A stretch of 6,155 nt of DNA, from positions 1 to 6,155 of the forward strand of contig DPOH01000209.1 in NCBI GenBank assembly GCA_003539755.1. The letters run 5' to 3'. This DNA comes from Clostridium sp. (lineage in GTDB: Bacteria > Bacillota > Clostridia > Clostridiales > Clostridiaceae). A model generated the notes under the pieces. That model saw nothing but the letters and a program-made list of their open reading frames with translations. It was not told the origin of the DNA and did no database searches. How positions within the stretch are numbered: position 1 is the first letter of the stretch; every line of letters begins with the position of its first letter. Of this stretch, positions 1-5,929 are shown piece after piece. Made by a program: the position numbers and the translations under genes.

Positions 1-238
1 TTTTTGCTATATATACGTCAAAGCCTTGATTTTCTCCATTAGAATCAACATATCCAAATGGTGCTTTATCACTAAATACACCTATTCTTATTTTCCCATT
101 TTCCTTAATACTATCTAAAGAACTTGTACTAGTTTGGATAGAGTCACTATTTCCTGTAGAGTTTCCGCATCCAGTAAGGCTTGTAACTGCCACCATACCT
201 ACTAATACAATACTTGCTAACTTCTTAAATCTTTTCAT
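1..238 (-). CDS. Amino-acid ABC transporter substrate-binding lipoprotein, operon B copy (partial, cut by the window edge)
   Basis: This is the N-terminal 79 codons of a periplasmic-binding-protein-like lipoprotein, and the rest lies beyond the left edge. It would be anchored on the outer face of the membrane and deliver an amino acid to the operon B permeases. Residues 1-23 form a lipoprotein signal peptide: a basic start (KRFKK), a hydrophobic core, and the lipobox LTGC with the lipidated Cys at residue 24. A Ser/Thr-rich linker follows, and the mature domain starts near the motif IRIGVFSDKAPFGYVD, typical of family 3 (polar amino acid) binding proteins. From about residue 50 the visible part is almost identical to the operon A copy, but the linker is 4 residues shorter and less similar. 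The ATG at 238 is preceded by AAGGGG at 247-252 with an 8-nt spacing, and the same site occurs in operon A. Truncation is due to the window, not to a visible mutation. Confidence 0.93.
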   Translation of the reverse strand, partial: MKRFKKLASIVLVGMVAVTSLTGCGNSTGNSDSIQTSTSSLDSIKENGKIRIGVFSDKAPFGYVDSNGENQGFDVYIAK

Positions 239-391
239 TTTATTCGCCCCTTAAATTTTTATTTTATAAATTAAATAATATTTTAATCCCTTTTACATAA
301 TTTTTATCATATTATAACCCTACTCTTACAACTCTACTCTTTCTTATACCAAAATAACCTTAAATAATATCCTAAATTAAATCTTTCATAT
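239..391 (-). other. Intercistronic gap between ATPase and binding-protein genes, operon B
   Basis: This is 153 bp of very AT-rich DNA between the ATPase stop and the lipoprotein start. Only the last 20 bases or so, around the ribosome-binding site AAGGGGCG, match the corresponding gap in operon A. I see no convincing terminator, so the lipoprotein gene is probably cotranscribed with the upstream genes. A TATAAT-like hexamer at 311-316 lacks a believable -35 partner. The octamer CTACTCTT (plus strand) occurs twice, at 320-327 and 334-341. Binding proteins are usually needed in excess over the membrane complex, so a weak internal promoter or RNA processing site here is possible but not shown. 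Confidence 0.5.
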
Positions 392-1141
392 TTAATAATT
401 AAAAATATTTAAAAACTGTTTTGCACGCTCAGTTTTAGGGTTAGTAAAAAACTCTTCTGGCTCACTTTCTTCGCATATCTTTCCTTGATCAAAAAATAAA
501 ATTCTGTCTGCAACAGACTTTGCAAATCCCATTTCATGAGTTACTAAAACCATTGTCATTCCTTGTTTAGCAAGTCCTAGTATAACATCTAAAACTTCTC
601 TTACCATTTCTGGATCAAGTGATGCTGTAACTTCATCAAATAAAATAATTTCAGGATTCATACACAATGCCCTTACTATTGCAATTCTCTGTTTTTGCCC
701 TCCCGATAATTGACGTGGGTAAGAATCTTTTCTATCTAATAGGCCAACTCTGTTCAAAAGTTCCTCTGCTTGCTTTTCTACTTCTGCTTTATTTCTTTTT
801 TGAACTTTTAATGGCCCAAGCATTATATTTTCTATAACTGTCATATGAGGAAACAACTCATAATTTTGAAATACCATCCCTATCTCTTCATGAATCTTCT
901 GCCAATTTATATTTTTATCACTAAAGCTTTGATTCTTAAACTTAATATCTCCACCTTGAATTTTTTCTAATCCATTAAGACATCTTAAAAATGTACTTTT
1001 ACCACACCCAGATGGCCCTAGTACAACAATTACTTCTCCCTTATGAATATCTACATCTATACCTTTTAATACTTCTCTATCTTCATATTTTTTATGTATA
1101 TTCTGCACTTGTAATAATATAGGTTCATTACTTGTTTTCAT
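392..1141 (-). CDS. Polar amino acid ABC transporter ATP-binding protein, operon B
   Basis: This 249-residue cytoplasmic ATPase powers the importer as a dimer docked on the two permeases. All core ABC motifs are present in order: Walker A GPSGCGKST at 42-50, Q-loop Gln92 in VFQNYELFPHM, signature LSGGQ at 145-149, Walker B IILFDE at 165-170 with catalytic Glu170, D-loop around LDP at 175-177, and switch His202 in VTHEMGFA. The stretch after Walker B reads EVTASLDPE instead of the common EPTSALDPE, as it does in the operon A copy. Its length is typical of GlnQ/HisP-type subunits, with no extra C-terminal domain. The start at 1141 is supported by AGGAGG at 1147-1152, 5 nt upstream. That Shine-Dalgarno overlaps the TAG stop of the preceding permease, which suggests translational coupling. 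By my count it differs from the operon A ATPase at 22 of 249 positions. Confidence 0.97.
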   Translation of the reverse strand: MKTSNEPILLQVQNIHKKYEDREVLKGIDVDIHKGEVIVVLGPSGCGKSTFLRCLNGLEKIQGGDIKFKNQSFSDKNINWQKIHEEIGMVFQNYELFPHMTVIENIMLGPLKVQKRNKAEVEKQAEELLNRVGLLDRKDSYPRQLSGGQKQRIAIVRALCMNPEIILFDEVTASLDPEMVREVLDVILGLAKQGMTMVLVTHEMGFAKSVADRILFFDQGKICEESEPEEFFTNPKTERAKQFLNIFNY

Positions 1142-1150
1142 TATGTCCTC

Positions 1151-1828
1151 CTAATCATTCCACTTAGCTTCTAATTTTTTAGATATTTTTGATAATGGGT
1201 AACATATTATAAAATATAAGAAAAATATAAGACCATAAATCCAAAATGATGCTGTTGGAAATTCAAATCTTGAAGTCTCTATAATTTGTTGTCCTACTTT
1301 TACCAAATCAATAACACCTATAAGAACTACAAGAGAAGTAGTTTTTACCATTCTAGTTGCTAAATTAATTGTTCCTGGTATCATTCTTCTTATTGCTTGA
1401 GGTAATAAAATATATCTATAAAGCATATACTTATTTAATCCAAGTGCCACTCCAGATTCTATTTGATGCTTTGGAATAGATTGAAGCGCCCCTCTTACAA
1501 TATCCCCCATCTCAGCAGAACTCCATAAAGTAAACACTATTATTGATACTATTTCCCCACTTAAATTACTATTCAACGCAGCTGTTATACCAAAATAGAA
1601 TATAAAAAGCCACACAAGAGTAGGAATTATTCTAAACGCTTCAAGGTAAATCCTATTTACAAAAAGTACAATTTTATTTTTTGACATTCTACTAAGTCCA
1701 ATTATTATTCCTAAAAGTGATCCTATAATAATTGATATGAATGCGATTTCAGCTGTTATAAAAAGCCCTTCAAATATACGTTCAAGATTCCTACCTTTAA
1801 AAATCACATTAATAGCCAAATTCTGCAT
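1151..1828 (-). CDS. Polar amino acid ABC transporter permease 2, operon B
   Basis: This inner-membrane permease of about 225 residues is of the HisMQ/GlnP type. It pairs with permease 1 to form the translocation channel. It has a hydrophobic segment at about 23-45, further ones at about 68-82 and 92-105, and C-terminal ones near 163-175 and 195-212. The cytoplasmic coupling (EAA) loop spans about 106-143 and contains EMGDIVRGAL, the conserved Gly in SGVALGL, and LLPQA. An in-frame TTG at 1846 would add six residues, but I place the start at the ATG at 1828. The TTG sits inside the Shine-Dalgarno GAAAGGA (1838-1844), which is 9 nt upstream of the ATG. The gene overlaps the end of permease 1 by 20 nt in a different frame. 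The operon A counterpart is about 88% identical and has the same start arrangement. Confidence 0.94.
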   Translation of the reverse strand: MQNLAINVIFKGRNLERIFEGLFITAEIAFISIIIGSLLGIIIGLSRMSKNKIVLFVNRIYLEAFRIIPTLVWLFIFYFGITAALNSNLSGEIVSIIVFTLWSSAEMGDIVRGALQSIPKHQIESGVALGLNKYMLYRYILLPQAIRRMIPGTINLATRMVKTTSLVVLIGVIDLVKVGQQIIETSRFEFPTASFWIYGLIFFLYFIICYPLSKISKKLEAKWND

Positions 1829-2474
1829 ATCTAAGTTTCCTTTCAAATAAAGTTAAAATTAATGATACAGGAAGTACTATAATAAGGTAAACTATTACAA
1901 GCATCGCAAGTGATTCAAATGTTCTATAATACATTCCTATAAGATCCTTTGTTAAATTTGTAACTTCAATTATTGATATTGCTCCAAGCACTGAAGTTTC
2001 CTTTAAAAGAAAAATAAAATTAGCACTTATTGATGGCATACTAATTGAAAATGCTTGCGGAATAATCACATACCTTATAAGCTGAAATTTCGATAACCCA
2101 ATACTTATTCCGCTCTCAATCTGGGTTTCCGAAACGTTTTCTAGTCCACTTCTAAAGGCCTCTGCCATATAGCTTCCACCCAAAAATGCTAATCCAATTA
2201 CTGCACATGTAGTTTCGCTCATTTTCAATCCCAGTTTCGGTAGACCAAAATATAAAAAGAATATCTGCACAAGTAATGGAGTATTTCTAGAAAGTTCAAT
2301 ATATACTTGTACGATCTTTTCTAAAACTTTAGTTTTGGAATACAAAATTATACTACAAAGCAAGCCAATAATTAATGATAATATAATACCTATAAACCCC
2401 AATTTAAATGTAAGAATTGCAGCTTTAAAATACAAGGGAATACTATTCATAATAAAGTTCCAATCTATATTCAT
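1809..2474 (-). CDS. Polar amino acid ABC transporter permease 1, operon B
   Basis: This 221-residue membrane permease is the first gene of operon B. It shows the family hallmark ELSRNTPLLVQIFFLYFGLP at 60-79 and a coupling loop at about 104-139 with EAFRSGLENV, the conserved Gly in ISIGLS, and VIIPQAF. Hydrophobic segments lie near 17-45, 66-80, 88-103, 145-168 and 188-210. The ATG at 2474 has a strong Shine-Dalgarno, AAAGGAGG at 2482-2489, with a 7-nt spacing. It is the first good start after the promoter at 2529-2557. It is about 87% identical to the operon A permease 1. Residues 131-194 are fully identical, while the N-terminal 60 residues carry most of the differences. Together with permease 2 it would form a heterodimeric channel. 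Confidence 0.96.
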   Translation of the reverse strand: MNIDWNFIMNSIPLYFKAAILTFKLGFIGIILSLIIGLLCSIILYSKTKVLEKIVQVYIELSRNTPLLVQIFFLYFGLPKLGLKMSETTCAVIGLAFLGGSYMAEAFRSGLENVSETQIESGISIGLSKFQLIRYVIIPQAFSISMPSISANFIFLLKETSVLGAISIIEVTNLTKDLIGMYYRTFESLAMLVIVYLIIVLPVSLILTLFERKLRYAEFGY

Positions 2475-2481
2475 GCACTAT

Positions 2482-2489
2482 CCTCCTTT
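2482..2489 (-). promoter_or_regulatory. Ribosome-binding site of operon B permease 1
   Basis: AAAGGAGG lies 7 nt upstream of the ATG at 2474 and is nearly a full match to the anti-Shine-Dalgarno. Operon A uses a different register, AGGTGAT at 5880-5886, 6 nt upstream of its ATG at 5873. Confidence 0.85.
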
Positions 2490-2496
2490 CTATTTT

Positions 2497-2525
2497 TTAA
2501 TTCCTATCATTTTGATAAGAATAAA
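2497..2525 (-). promoter_or_regulatory. Candidate repressor operator (imperfect dyad) over the operon B transcription start
   Basis: On the minus strand, the 11-nt arms TTTATTCTTAT and ATAGGAATTAA flank a 7-nt spacer. The arms are complementary at 9 of 11 positions. The dyad starts 3 nt downstream of the -10 box and covers the predicted start site, a classic repressor position. Operon A has the same element at the same distance (5898-5926), with an identical right arm and a somewhat different left arm. The GGAATTA half resembles, as far as I recall, sites of Rrf2-family cysteine regulators (CymR), but I could not check this. The conservation is seen directly. The operator role is inference. 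Confidence 0.5.
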
Positions 2526-2528
2526 TAT

Positions 2529-2557
2529 ATATTATCAAATCCAACCAATATTGTCAA
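2529..2557 (-). promoter_or_regulatory. Sigma-A type promoter of operon B
   Basis: The consensus -35 TTGACA (2552-2557) and -10 TAATAT (2529-2534) are separated by exactly 17 bp. Transcription should start near 2522, giving a leader of about 48 nt. The operon A promoter has identical hexamers, the same spacing, and a shared spacer core TGGTTGGATTTG. An AAATAAAG block directly upstream of the -35 is also shared. Confidence 0.87.
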
Positions 2558-2710
2558 CTTTATTTCGACAAAAATCGGCACTGCAAAGTATTTATTCAAA
2601 ATATTCAAAATCAAAAAGACTACGTGCTACACTTTATTCAAAATATATAATGTATAATATTTTATCTAAATCAAAACCTTGGTATAACTTAGTTTATTAT
2701 GAAGTTGTAT
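2558..2710. other. Non-coding region upstream of the operon B promoter
   Basis: This AT-rich stretch separates the operon A terminator from the operon B promoter. Beyond about 10 nt upstream of the -35 box it does not resemble the region upstream of operon A. The plus-strand decamer TATTCAAAAT occurs three times, at 2593-2602, 2602-2611 and 2635-2644, two of them within a longer 14-nt direct repeat (2591-2604 and 2633-2646). A plus-strand reading frame covering this stretch also runs antisense through the permease 1 start and has no ribosome-binding site that I can find, so I do not call a gene. The whole gene-free stretch 2475-2799 otherwise contains the ribosome-binding site, operator, promoter and terminator listed separately. 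Confidence 0.5.
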
Positions 2711-2760
2711 AATAAAAAAATACATACTACTAATCAATTCTTATTAGTAGTATGTATTTT
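2711..2760 (-). terminator. Rho-independent terminator of operon A
   Basis: A perfect 18-bp inverted repeat (2717-2734 with 2743-2760) with an 8-nt loop is followed on the minus strand by a run of seven T (2714-2720). It lies 39 bp after the stop codon of the operon A lipoprotein gene. The stem has only 3 G-C pairs but is long. It separates the two operons and implies that operon B depends on its own promoter, though read-through could still occur. Confidence 0.88.
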
Positions 2761-2799
2761 AACATCCAATTATAATTGTTATTATTTATTTAAATTAAA

Positions 2800-3681
2800 T
2801 TATTTGTTTAAAACTCCACCTTCAACAACAAGGTTTTCTTCAAATTCTTTTCCATATACTGACTCTAAAGTTTCTTCATAAGCTTTGTGTACAAAGTTTT
2901 CTTTTCCTAAGGTTTCAAGTTCAGTATTTATCCATTCTCTTAACTCATCATTTCCTTTAGCTACAGCTGGTGCAATTGTATCTTGGCTTCCAAGGTTTGA
3001 TATACCTACTGTAAATCCTGGGTTATCTTTAGCCCATGCAATAACTTCAGTGTTATCACTTAATATACCATCACCACGTCCATCTTTTAAAGCTTGGAAT
3101 ATTTCAGAATATTGTTCATACTTTGCAAGTTCAACGTCTGGCTGATTTTGAGTCATATATGTTTCTGCAGTTGTTCCCTTAGCAACGATTATCTTCTTAC
3201 CCTCAAGTTCAGATTCTGACTTAATTGGTGCAGAATCAGGTGAAACAACTCCTAATGCAACTTTCATATATGGATTAGCAAAATCAACTTTTTCTTTTCT
3301 TTCATCTGTAACTGTAAAGTTAGCCATAATTATATCAACTTTATTTGATTCAAGATATGAAACTCTACTTGCTGCATCAACAAGTACAAATTCAACCTTC
3401 GCTTCATCTCCTAAAAGATCCTTAGCAAATCTTTTTGCTATATATACGTCAAATCCCTGATTTTCACCATTAGAATCAACGTAACCAAATGGTGCTTTAT
3501 CACTAAATACCCCAATCTTTATTTTATCATTTTTCTTTATGCTTTCTAATGAATTTTTAGCAGCTTTACTAGAACTACTTGATGCACTGCCATTTCCATT
3601 AGAACTTCCACATCCAGTAAGGCATGTAACAGCTACCACCCCTGTAAGTATAATACTTGCTAATTTTTTAAATCTCTTCAT
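2800..3681 (-). CDS. Amino-acid ABC transporter substrate-binding lipoprotein, operon A (cysteine-binding CjaA-like, putative)
   Basis: This 293-residue extracytoplasmic solute-binding lipoprotein is the last gene of operon A. The signal peptide ends in the lipobox LTGC with the lipidated Cys at 24, followed by a Ser-rich linker to about residue 43. The two-lobed binding domain includes IKIGVFSDKAPFGYV at 54-68, GFDV at 76-79, the segment NFTVTDERKEKVDF at 121-134, KGTTAE at 168-173, and LSDN at 207-210. Arg128 is the residue expected to hold the substrate carboxylate, and Asp209 the one expected to hold its amino group. From memory, the wording of the N-terminal domain start, the NFT-T--R--KVDF-type segment, and the C-terminal VVEGG tail match Campylobacter CjaA, a cysteine-binding protein. 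Cysteine is therefore a reasonable guess, but glutamate, aspartate or cystine are not excluded. The ATG at 3681 has AAGGGG at 3690-3695, 8 nt upstream. A terminator follows. Confidence 0.95.
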   Translation of the reverse strand: MKRFKKLASIILTGVVAVTCLTGCGSSNGNGSASSSSSKAAKNSLESIKKNDKIKIGVFSDKAPFGYVDSNGENQGFDVYIAKRFAKDLLGDEAKVEFVLVDAASRVSYLESNKVDIIMANFTVTDERKEKVDFANPYMKVALGVVSPDSAPIKSESELEGKKIIVAKGTTAETYMTQNQPDVELAKYEQYSEIFQALKDGRGDGILSDNTEVIAWAKDNPGFTVGISNLGSQDTIAPAVAKGNDELREWINTELETLGKENFVHKAYEETLESVYGKEFEENLVVEGGVLNK

Positions 3682-3790
3682 TTTATTCGCCCCTTAAAAT
3701 AATATATTAATAAGTTAAATAACAGATATAAAGCTATTATTTATACTTTTTCTTGTAATTTAATTTTCTATTTTTACCCTCACATGATTT
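3682..3790 (-). other. Intercistronic gap between ATPase and binding-protein genes, operon A
   Basis: This is 109 bp of AT-rich DNA without a convincing promoter or terminator. A weak 7-bp inverted repeat (3716-3722 with 3737-3743) has a 14-nt interval and no G-C pairs, and I do not call it a functional hairpin. The gap is 44 bp shorter than its operon B counterpart and matches it mainly at the ribosome-binding site. Co-transcription with the upstream genes is the simplest reading. Confidence 0.5.
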
Positions 3791-4540
3791 CTAATAACTA
3801 AAAATATTTAAAAACTGTTTTGCACGTTCAGTTTTAGGATTCGTGAAAAATTCTTCTGGTTCACTTTCTTCACATATCTTTCCTTGGTCAAAAAATAAAA
3901 TTCTATCTGCAACAGATCTTGCAAATCCCATTTCATGAGTTACAATAACCATTGTCATTCCTTGTCTTGCAAGCTCTAGTATTACATCTAAAACTTCTCT
4001 TACCATTTCTGGATCAAGAGATGCTGTAACTTCATCAAATAGAATTATTTCTGGATTCATACATAATGCTCTTACAATAGCAATTCTCTGTTTTTGTCCA
4101 CCTGATAGCTGACGTGGATATGCATCCTTTCTATCAAGCAATCCTACTCTGCTTAAAAGTTCTTCTGCCTGCTTTTCTACTTCAGCCCTATTTCTTTTCT
4201 GAACCTTTAATGGTCCAAGCATTATATTTTCCATAACAGTCATATGTGGAAATAATTCATAGTTCTGAAATACCATTCCTATTTTTTCATGGATATCTTG
4301 CCAGTTTATATTTTTATCATTAAAGCTTTTATCCTTGAATTTAATGTCTCCTCCTTGAATTTTTTCTAATCCATTAAGACATCTTAAAAATGTACTTTTT
4401 CCACATCCAGATGGTCCTAAAACAACAATCACTTCTCCTTTATGTAGATTAACATCTATCCCTTTTAATACTTCTCTATCTTCATATTTTTTATGTATAT
4501 TTTCTACCTGTAGCAATACAGGGTTATTATTTTTCTCCAT
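3791..4540 (-). CDS. Polar amino acid ABC transporter ATP-binding protein, operon A
   Basis: This 249-residue nucleotide-binding subunit energises operon A transport. It has the same complete motif set as the operon B paralogue: Walker A 42-50, Q-loop Gln92, LSGGQ 145-149, Walker B with Glu170, and switch His202. Two ATG codons lie in tandem. I choose the second, at 4540, because AGGAGG (4546-4551) is then 5 nt upstream, exactly as in operon B. The first, at 4543, would leave only 2 nt. The chosen start also gives the same length as the paralogue. The Shine-Dalgarno overlaps the TAG stop of permease 2 (4550-4552), suggesting coupled translation. Substitutions relative to the paralogue are mostly conservative and lie outside the catalytic motifs, so each ATPase could plausibly serve either permease pair. 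Confidence 0.97.
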   Translation of the reverse strand: MEKNNNPVLLQVENIHKKYEDREVLKGIDVNLHKGEVIVVLGPSGCGKSTFLRCLNGLEKIQGGDIKFKDKSFNDKNINWQDIHEKIGMVFQNYELFPHMTVMENIMLGPLKVQKRNRAEVEKQAEELLSRVGLLDRKDAYPRQLSGGQKQRIAIVRALCMNPEIILFDEVTASLDPEMVREVLDVILELARQGMTMVIVTHEMGFARSVADRILFFDQGKICEESEPEEFFTNPKTERAKQFLNIFSY

Positions 4541-4545
4541 CATAT

Positions 4546-4551
4546 CCTCCT
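4546..4551 (-). promoter_or_regulatory. Ribosome-binding site deciding the start of the operon A ATPase
   Basis: AGGAGG overlaps the upstream TAG stop. It is 2 nt from the ATG at 4543 and 5 nt from the ATG at 4540. The 5-nt spacing matches the operon B paralogue (AGGAGG at 1147-1152, ATG at 1141) and favours the downstream ATG. Confidence 0.8.
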
Positions 4552-5227
4552 AATCATTCCACTTAGCTTCTAATGTTTTAGATATTCTTGATAATGGGTA
4601 ACATATTATGAAATACAAGAAAAATACAAAACCATAAACCCAAAATGATGCTGTTGGAAATTGAAATCTTGAAGTTTCTATAATCTGCTGACCTATTTTA
4701 ACCACATCAATAACACCGATTAGAACTACAAGTGATGTTGTCTTTACCATTCTGGTTGCTAAATTAATTGTCCCTGGTATCATTCTTCTTATAGCCTGAG
4801 GAATTAAAATATATCTATAAAGCATATACTTATTCAATCCAAGTGCCTGTCCAGATTCTATTTGATGCTTTGGAAGTGATTGAAGAGCTCCTCTAACAAT
4901 ATCTCCCATTTCAGCTGCTCCCCATAAAGTAAACACGATTATAGATACTACTTCACCACTTAGATTAATATCTAATGCAGTAGTTACACCAAAATAAAAT
5001 ATAAACAGCCATACTAATGTTGGTATTATTCTAAATGCTTCTAAATAAATTCTATTTATAAAAAGTACTATCTTATACTTTGATGTTCTGCTAAGTCCAA
5101 TTAAAATTCCTAGAATCGATCCTATTATTATTGATATAAAAGCAATTTCTGCTGTAGTCAAAAGACCTTCAAATATACGTTCAAGGTTTCTTCCTTGAAA
5201 TATCACACTAATTGCCGAATTCTGCAT
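4550..5227 (-). CDS. Polar amino acid ABC transporter permease 2, operon A
   Basis: This HisMQ-type membrane permease of about 225 residues is the second channel half for operon A. Hydrophobic segments are as in the operon B copy. The coupling loop at about 106-143 contains EMGDIVRGAL, the conserved Gly in SGQALGL, and LIPQA. A TTG at 5245 could extend it by six residues, but that codon lies in the Shine-Dalgarno GAAAGGA serving the ATG at 5227. The operon B copy has the same arrangement. It overlaps permease 1 by 20 nt. By my count there are 28 differences in 225 residues from the operon B copy. Several fall between residues 81 and 127, including Val to Gln just before the loop glycine, so the two permeases may not be wholly interchangeable. 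Confidence 0.94.
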   Translation of the reverse strand: MQNSAISVIFQGRNLERIFEGLLTTAEIAFISIIIGSILGILIGLSRTSKYKIVLFINRIYLEAFRIIPTLVWLFIFYFGVTTALDINLSGEVVSIIVFTLWGAAEMGDIVRGALQSLPKHQIESGQALGLNKYMLYRYILIPQAIRRMIPGTINLATRMVKTTSLVVLIGVIDVVKIGQQIIETSRFQFPTASFWVYGFVFFLYFIICYPLSRISKTLEAKWND

Positions 5228-5873
5228 ATCTAAGCTTCCTTTCAAATAAAGTTAAAATAAAAGATATAGGGAGAACTATAATTAGATAAGCAATCACAAG
5301 CATTGCAAGTGATTCAAATGTCCTATAGTACATACCTATAAGATCCTTTGTTAAGTTTGTAACTTCTATTATTGATATTGCACCTAATACTGAAGTTTCT
5401 TTTAATAAGAAAATAAAATTTGCACTTATAGATGGCATACTTATTGAAAATGCTTGTGGTATAATAACATATCTTATAAGCTGCATCTTAGAAAGTCCTA
5501 TACTTATTCCACATTCAATCTGTGATTTTGGTACAGCTTCAAGCCCACTTCTAAATGCCTCAGCCATATAACTTCCACCTAAAAAAGCTAGTCCAATTAC
5601 AGCACAAGTTGTTTCAGTCATCTTAAATCCTAACTTTGGTAGCCCAAAATATAAAAAGAATATCTGAACAAGCAATGGCGTATTTCTAGATAATTCTATA
5701 TATATCTTTATAATTTTTTCAACAAATTTAATTTTAAAATATAGAACTATACTACATAATAAACCAATTAATAATGATAATATAATACCTATAAGCCCTA
5801 GCTTTAATGTAAGAATCACAGCTTCTGAATATAAAGGAATACTGTCCATAATAAAATTCCAATCCATATCCAT
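5208..5873 (-). CDS. Polar amino acid ABC transporter permease 1, operon A
   Basis: This 221-residue membrane permease is the first gene of operon A. It carries the ELSRNTPLLVQ segment at 60-70 and the coupling loop at about 104-139 with EAFRSGLEAV, the Gly in ISIGLS, and VIIPQAF. The ATG at 5873 has AGGTGAT (5880-5886) 6 nt upstream. A second in-frame ATG two codons later would be spaced too far from this site. The protein differs from the operon B permease 1 at about 29 positions, most of them in the first 60 residues and in the short stretch 113-121 of the coupling loop. The 64 residues from 131 to 194 are identical although the DNA there differs at roughly one base in nine, a sign of purifying selection. 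Confidence 0.96.
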   Translation of the reverse strand: MDMDWNFIMDSIPLYSEAVILTLKLGLIGIILSLLIGLLCSIVLYFKIKFVEKIIKIYIELSRNTPLLVQIFFLYFGLPKLGFKMTETTCAVIGLAFLGGSYMAEAFRSGLEAVPKSQIECGISIGLSKMQLIRYVIIPQAFSISMPSISANFIFLLKETSVLGAISIIEVTNLTKDLIGMYYRTFESLAMLVIAYLIIVLPISFILTLFERKLRYAEFGN

Positions 5874-5897
5874 ATACTAATCACCTTTCAACTATTT

Positions 5898-5926
5898 TTA
5901 ATTCCTATCATTTCTATAGGATTAAG
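5898..5926 (-). promoter_or_regulatory. Candidate repressor operator (imperfect dyad) over the operon A transcription start
   Basis: On the minus strand, the arms CTTAATCCTAT and ATAGGAATTAA flank a 7-nt spacer and are complementary at 8 of 11 positions, or more if one gap is allowed. It begins 3 nt from the -10 box, just as at 2497-2525 in front of operon B. The right arm is identical in both copies. The left arm varies, yet its inner part keeps the ability to pair (CCTAT here, CTTAT there). Confidence 0.5.
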
Positions 5927-5929
5927 TGT

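Noticed and set aside
311..339. Possible internal promoter with a TATAAT-like -10 before the operon B lipoprotein gene
   Set aside because: The hexamers at 16-18 bp spacing (such as GAGTAG) do not resemble a -35 box, and the element is absent from operon A.
2475..2528. Riboswitch or T-box leader before operon B
   Set aside because: The predicted leader is only about 48 nt and has no terminator/antiterminator pair or T-box sequence. The same holds for operon A.
2552..2572. TTGTC and GACAA inverted repeat around the operon B -35 box
   Set aside because: It is not preserved in operon A, where the upstream half differs, so the -35 consensus alone explains the conserved half.
2335..2712. Plus-strand open frame of 125 codons
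   Set aside because: It runs antisense through the start of permease 1, its promoter and operator. It has no convincing ribosome-binding site and its composition is low-complexity and AT-driven.
2699..2881. Plus-strand open frame of 60 codons
   Set aside because: It reads through the operon A terminator hairpin and into the antisense of the lipoprotein gene, with no recognisable protein features.
2885..3145. Plus-strand open frame of 86 codons
   Set aside because: It lies entirely antisense to the well-supported lipoprotein gene and has no start signals.
3716..3743. Hairpin between the operon A ATPase and lipoprotein genes
   Set aside because: A 7-bp all A-T stem with a 14-nt loop is expected by chance in DNA this AT-rich.
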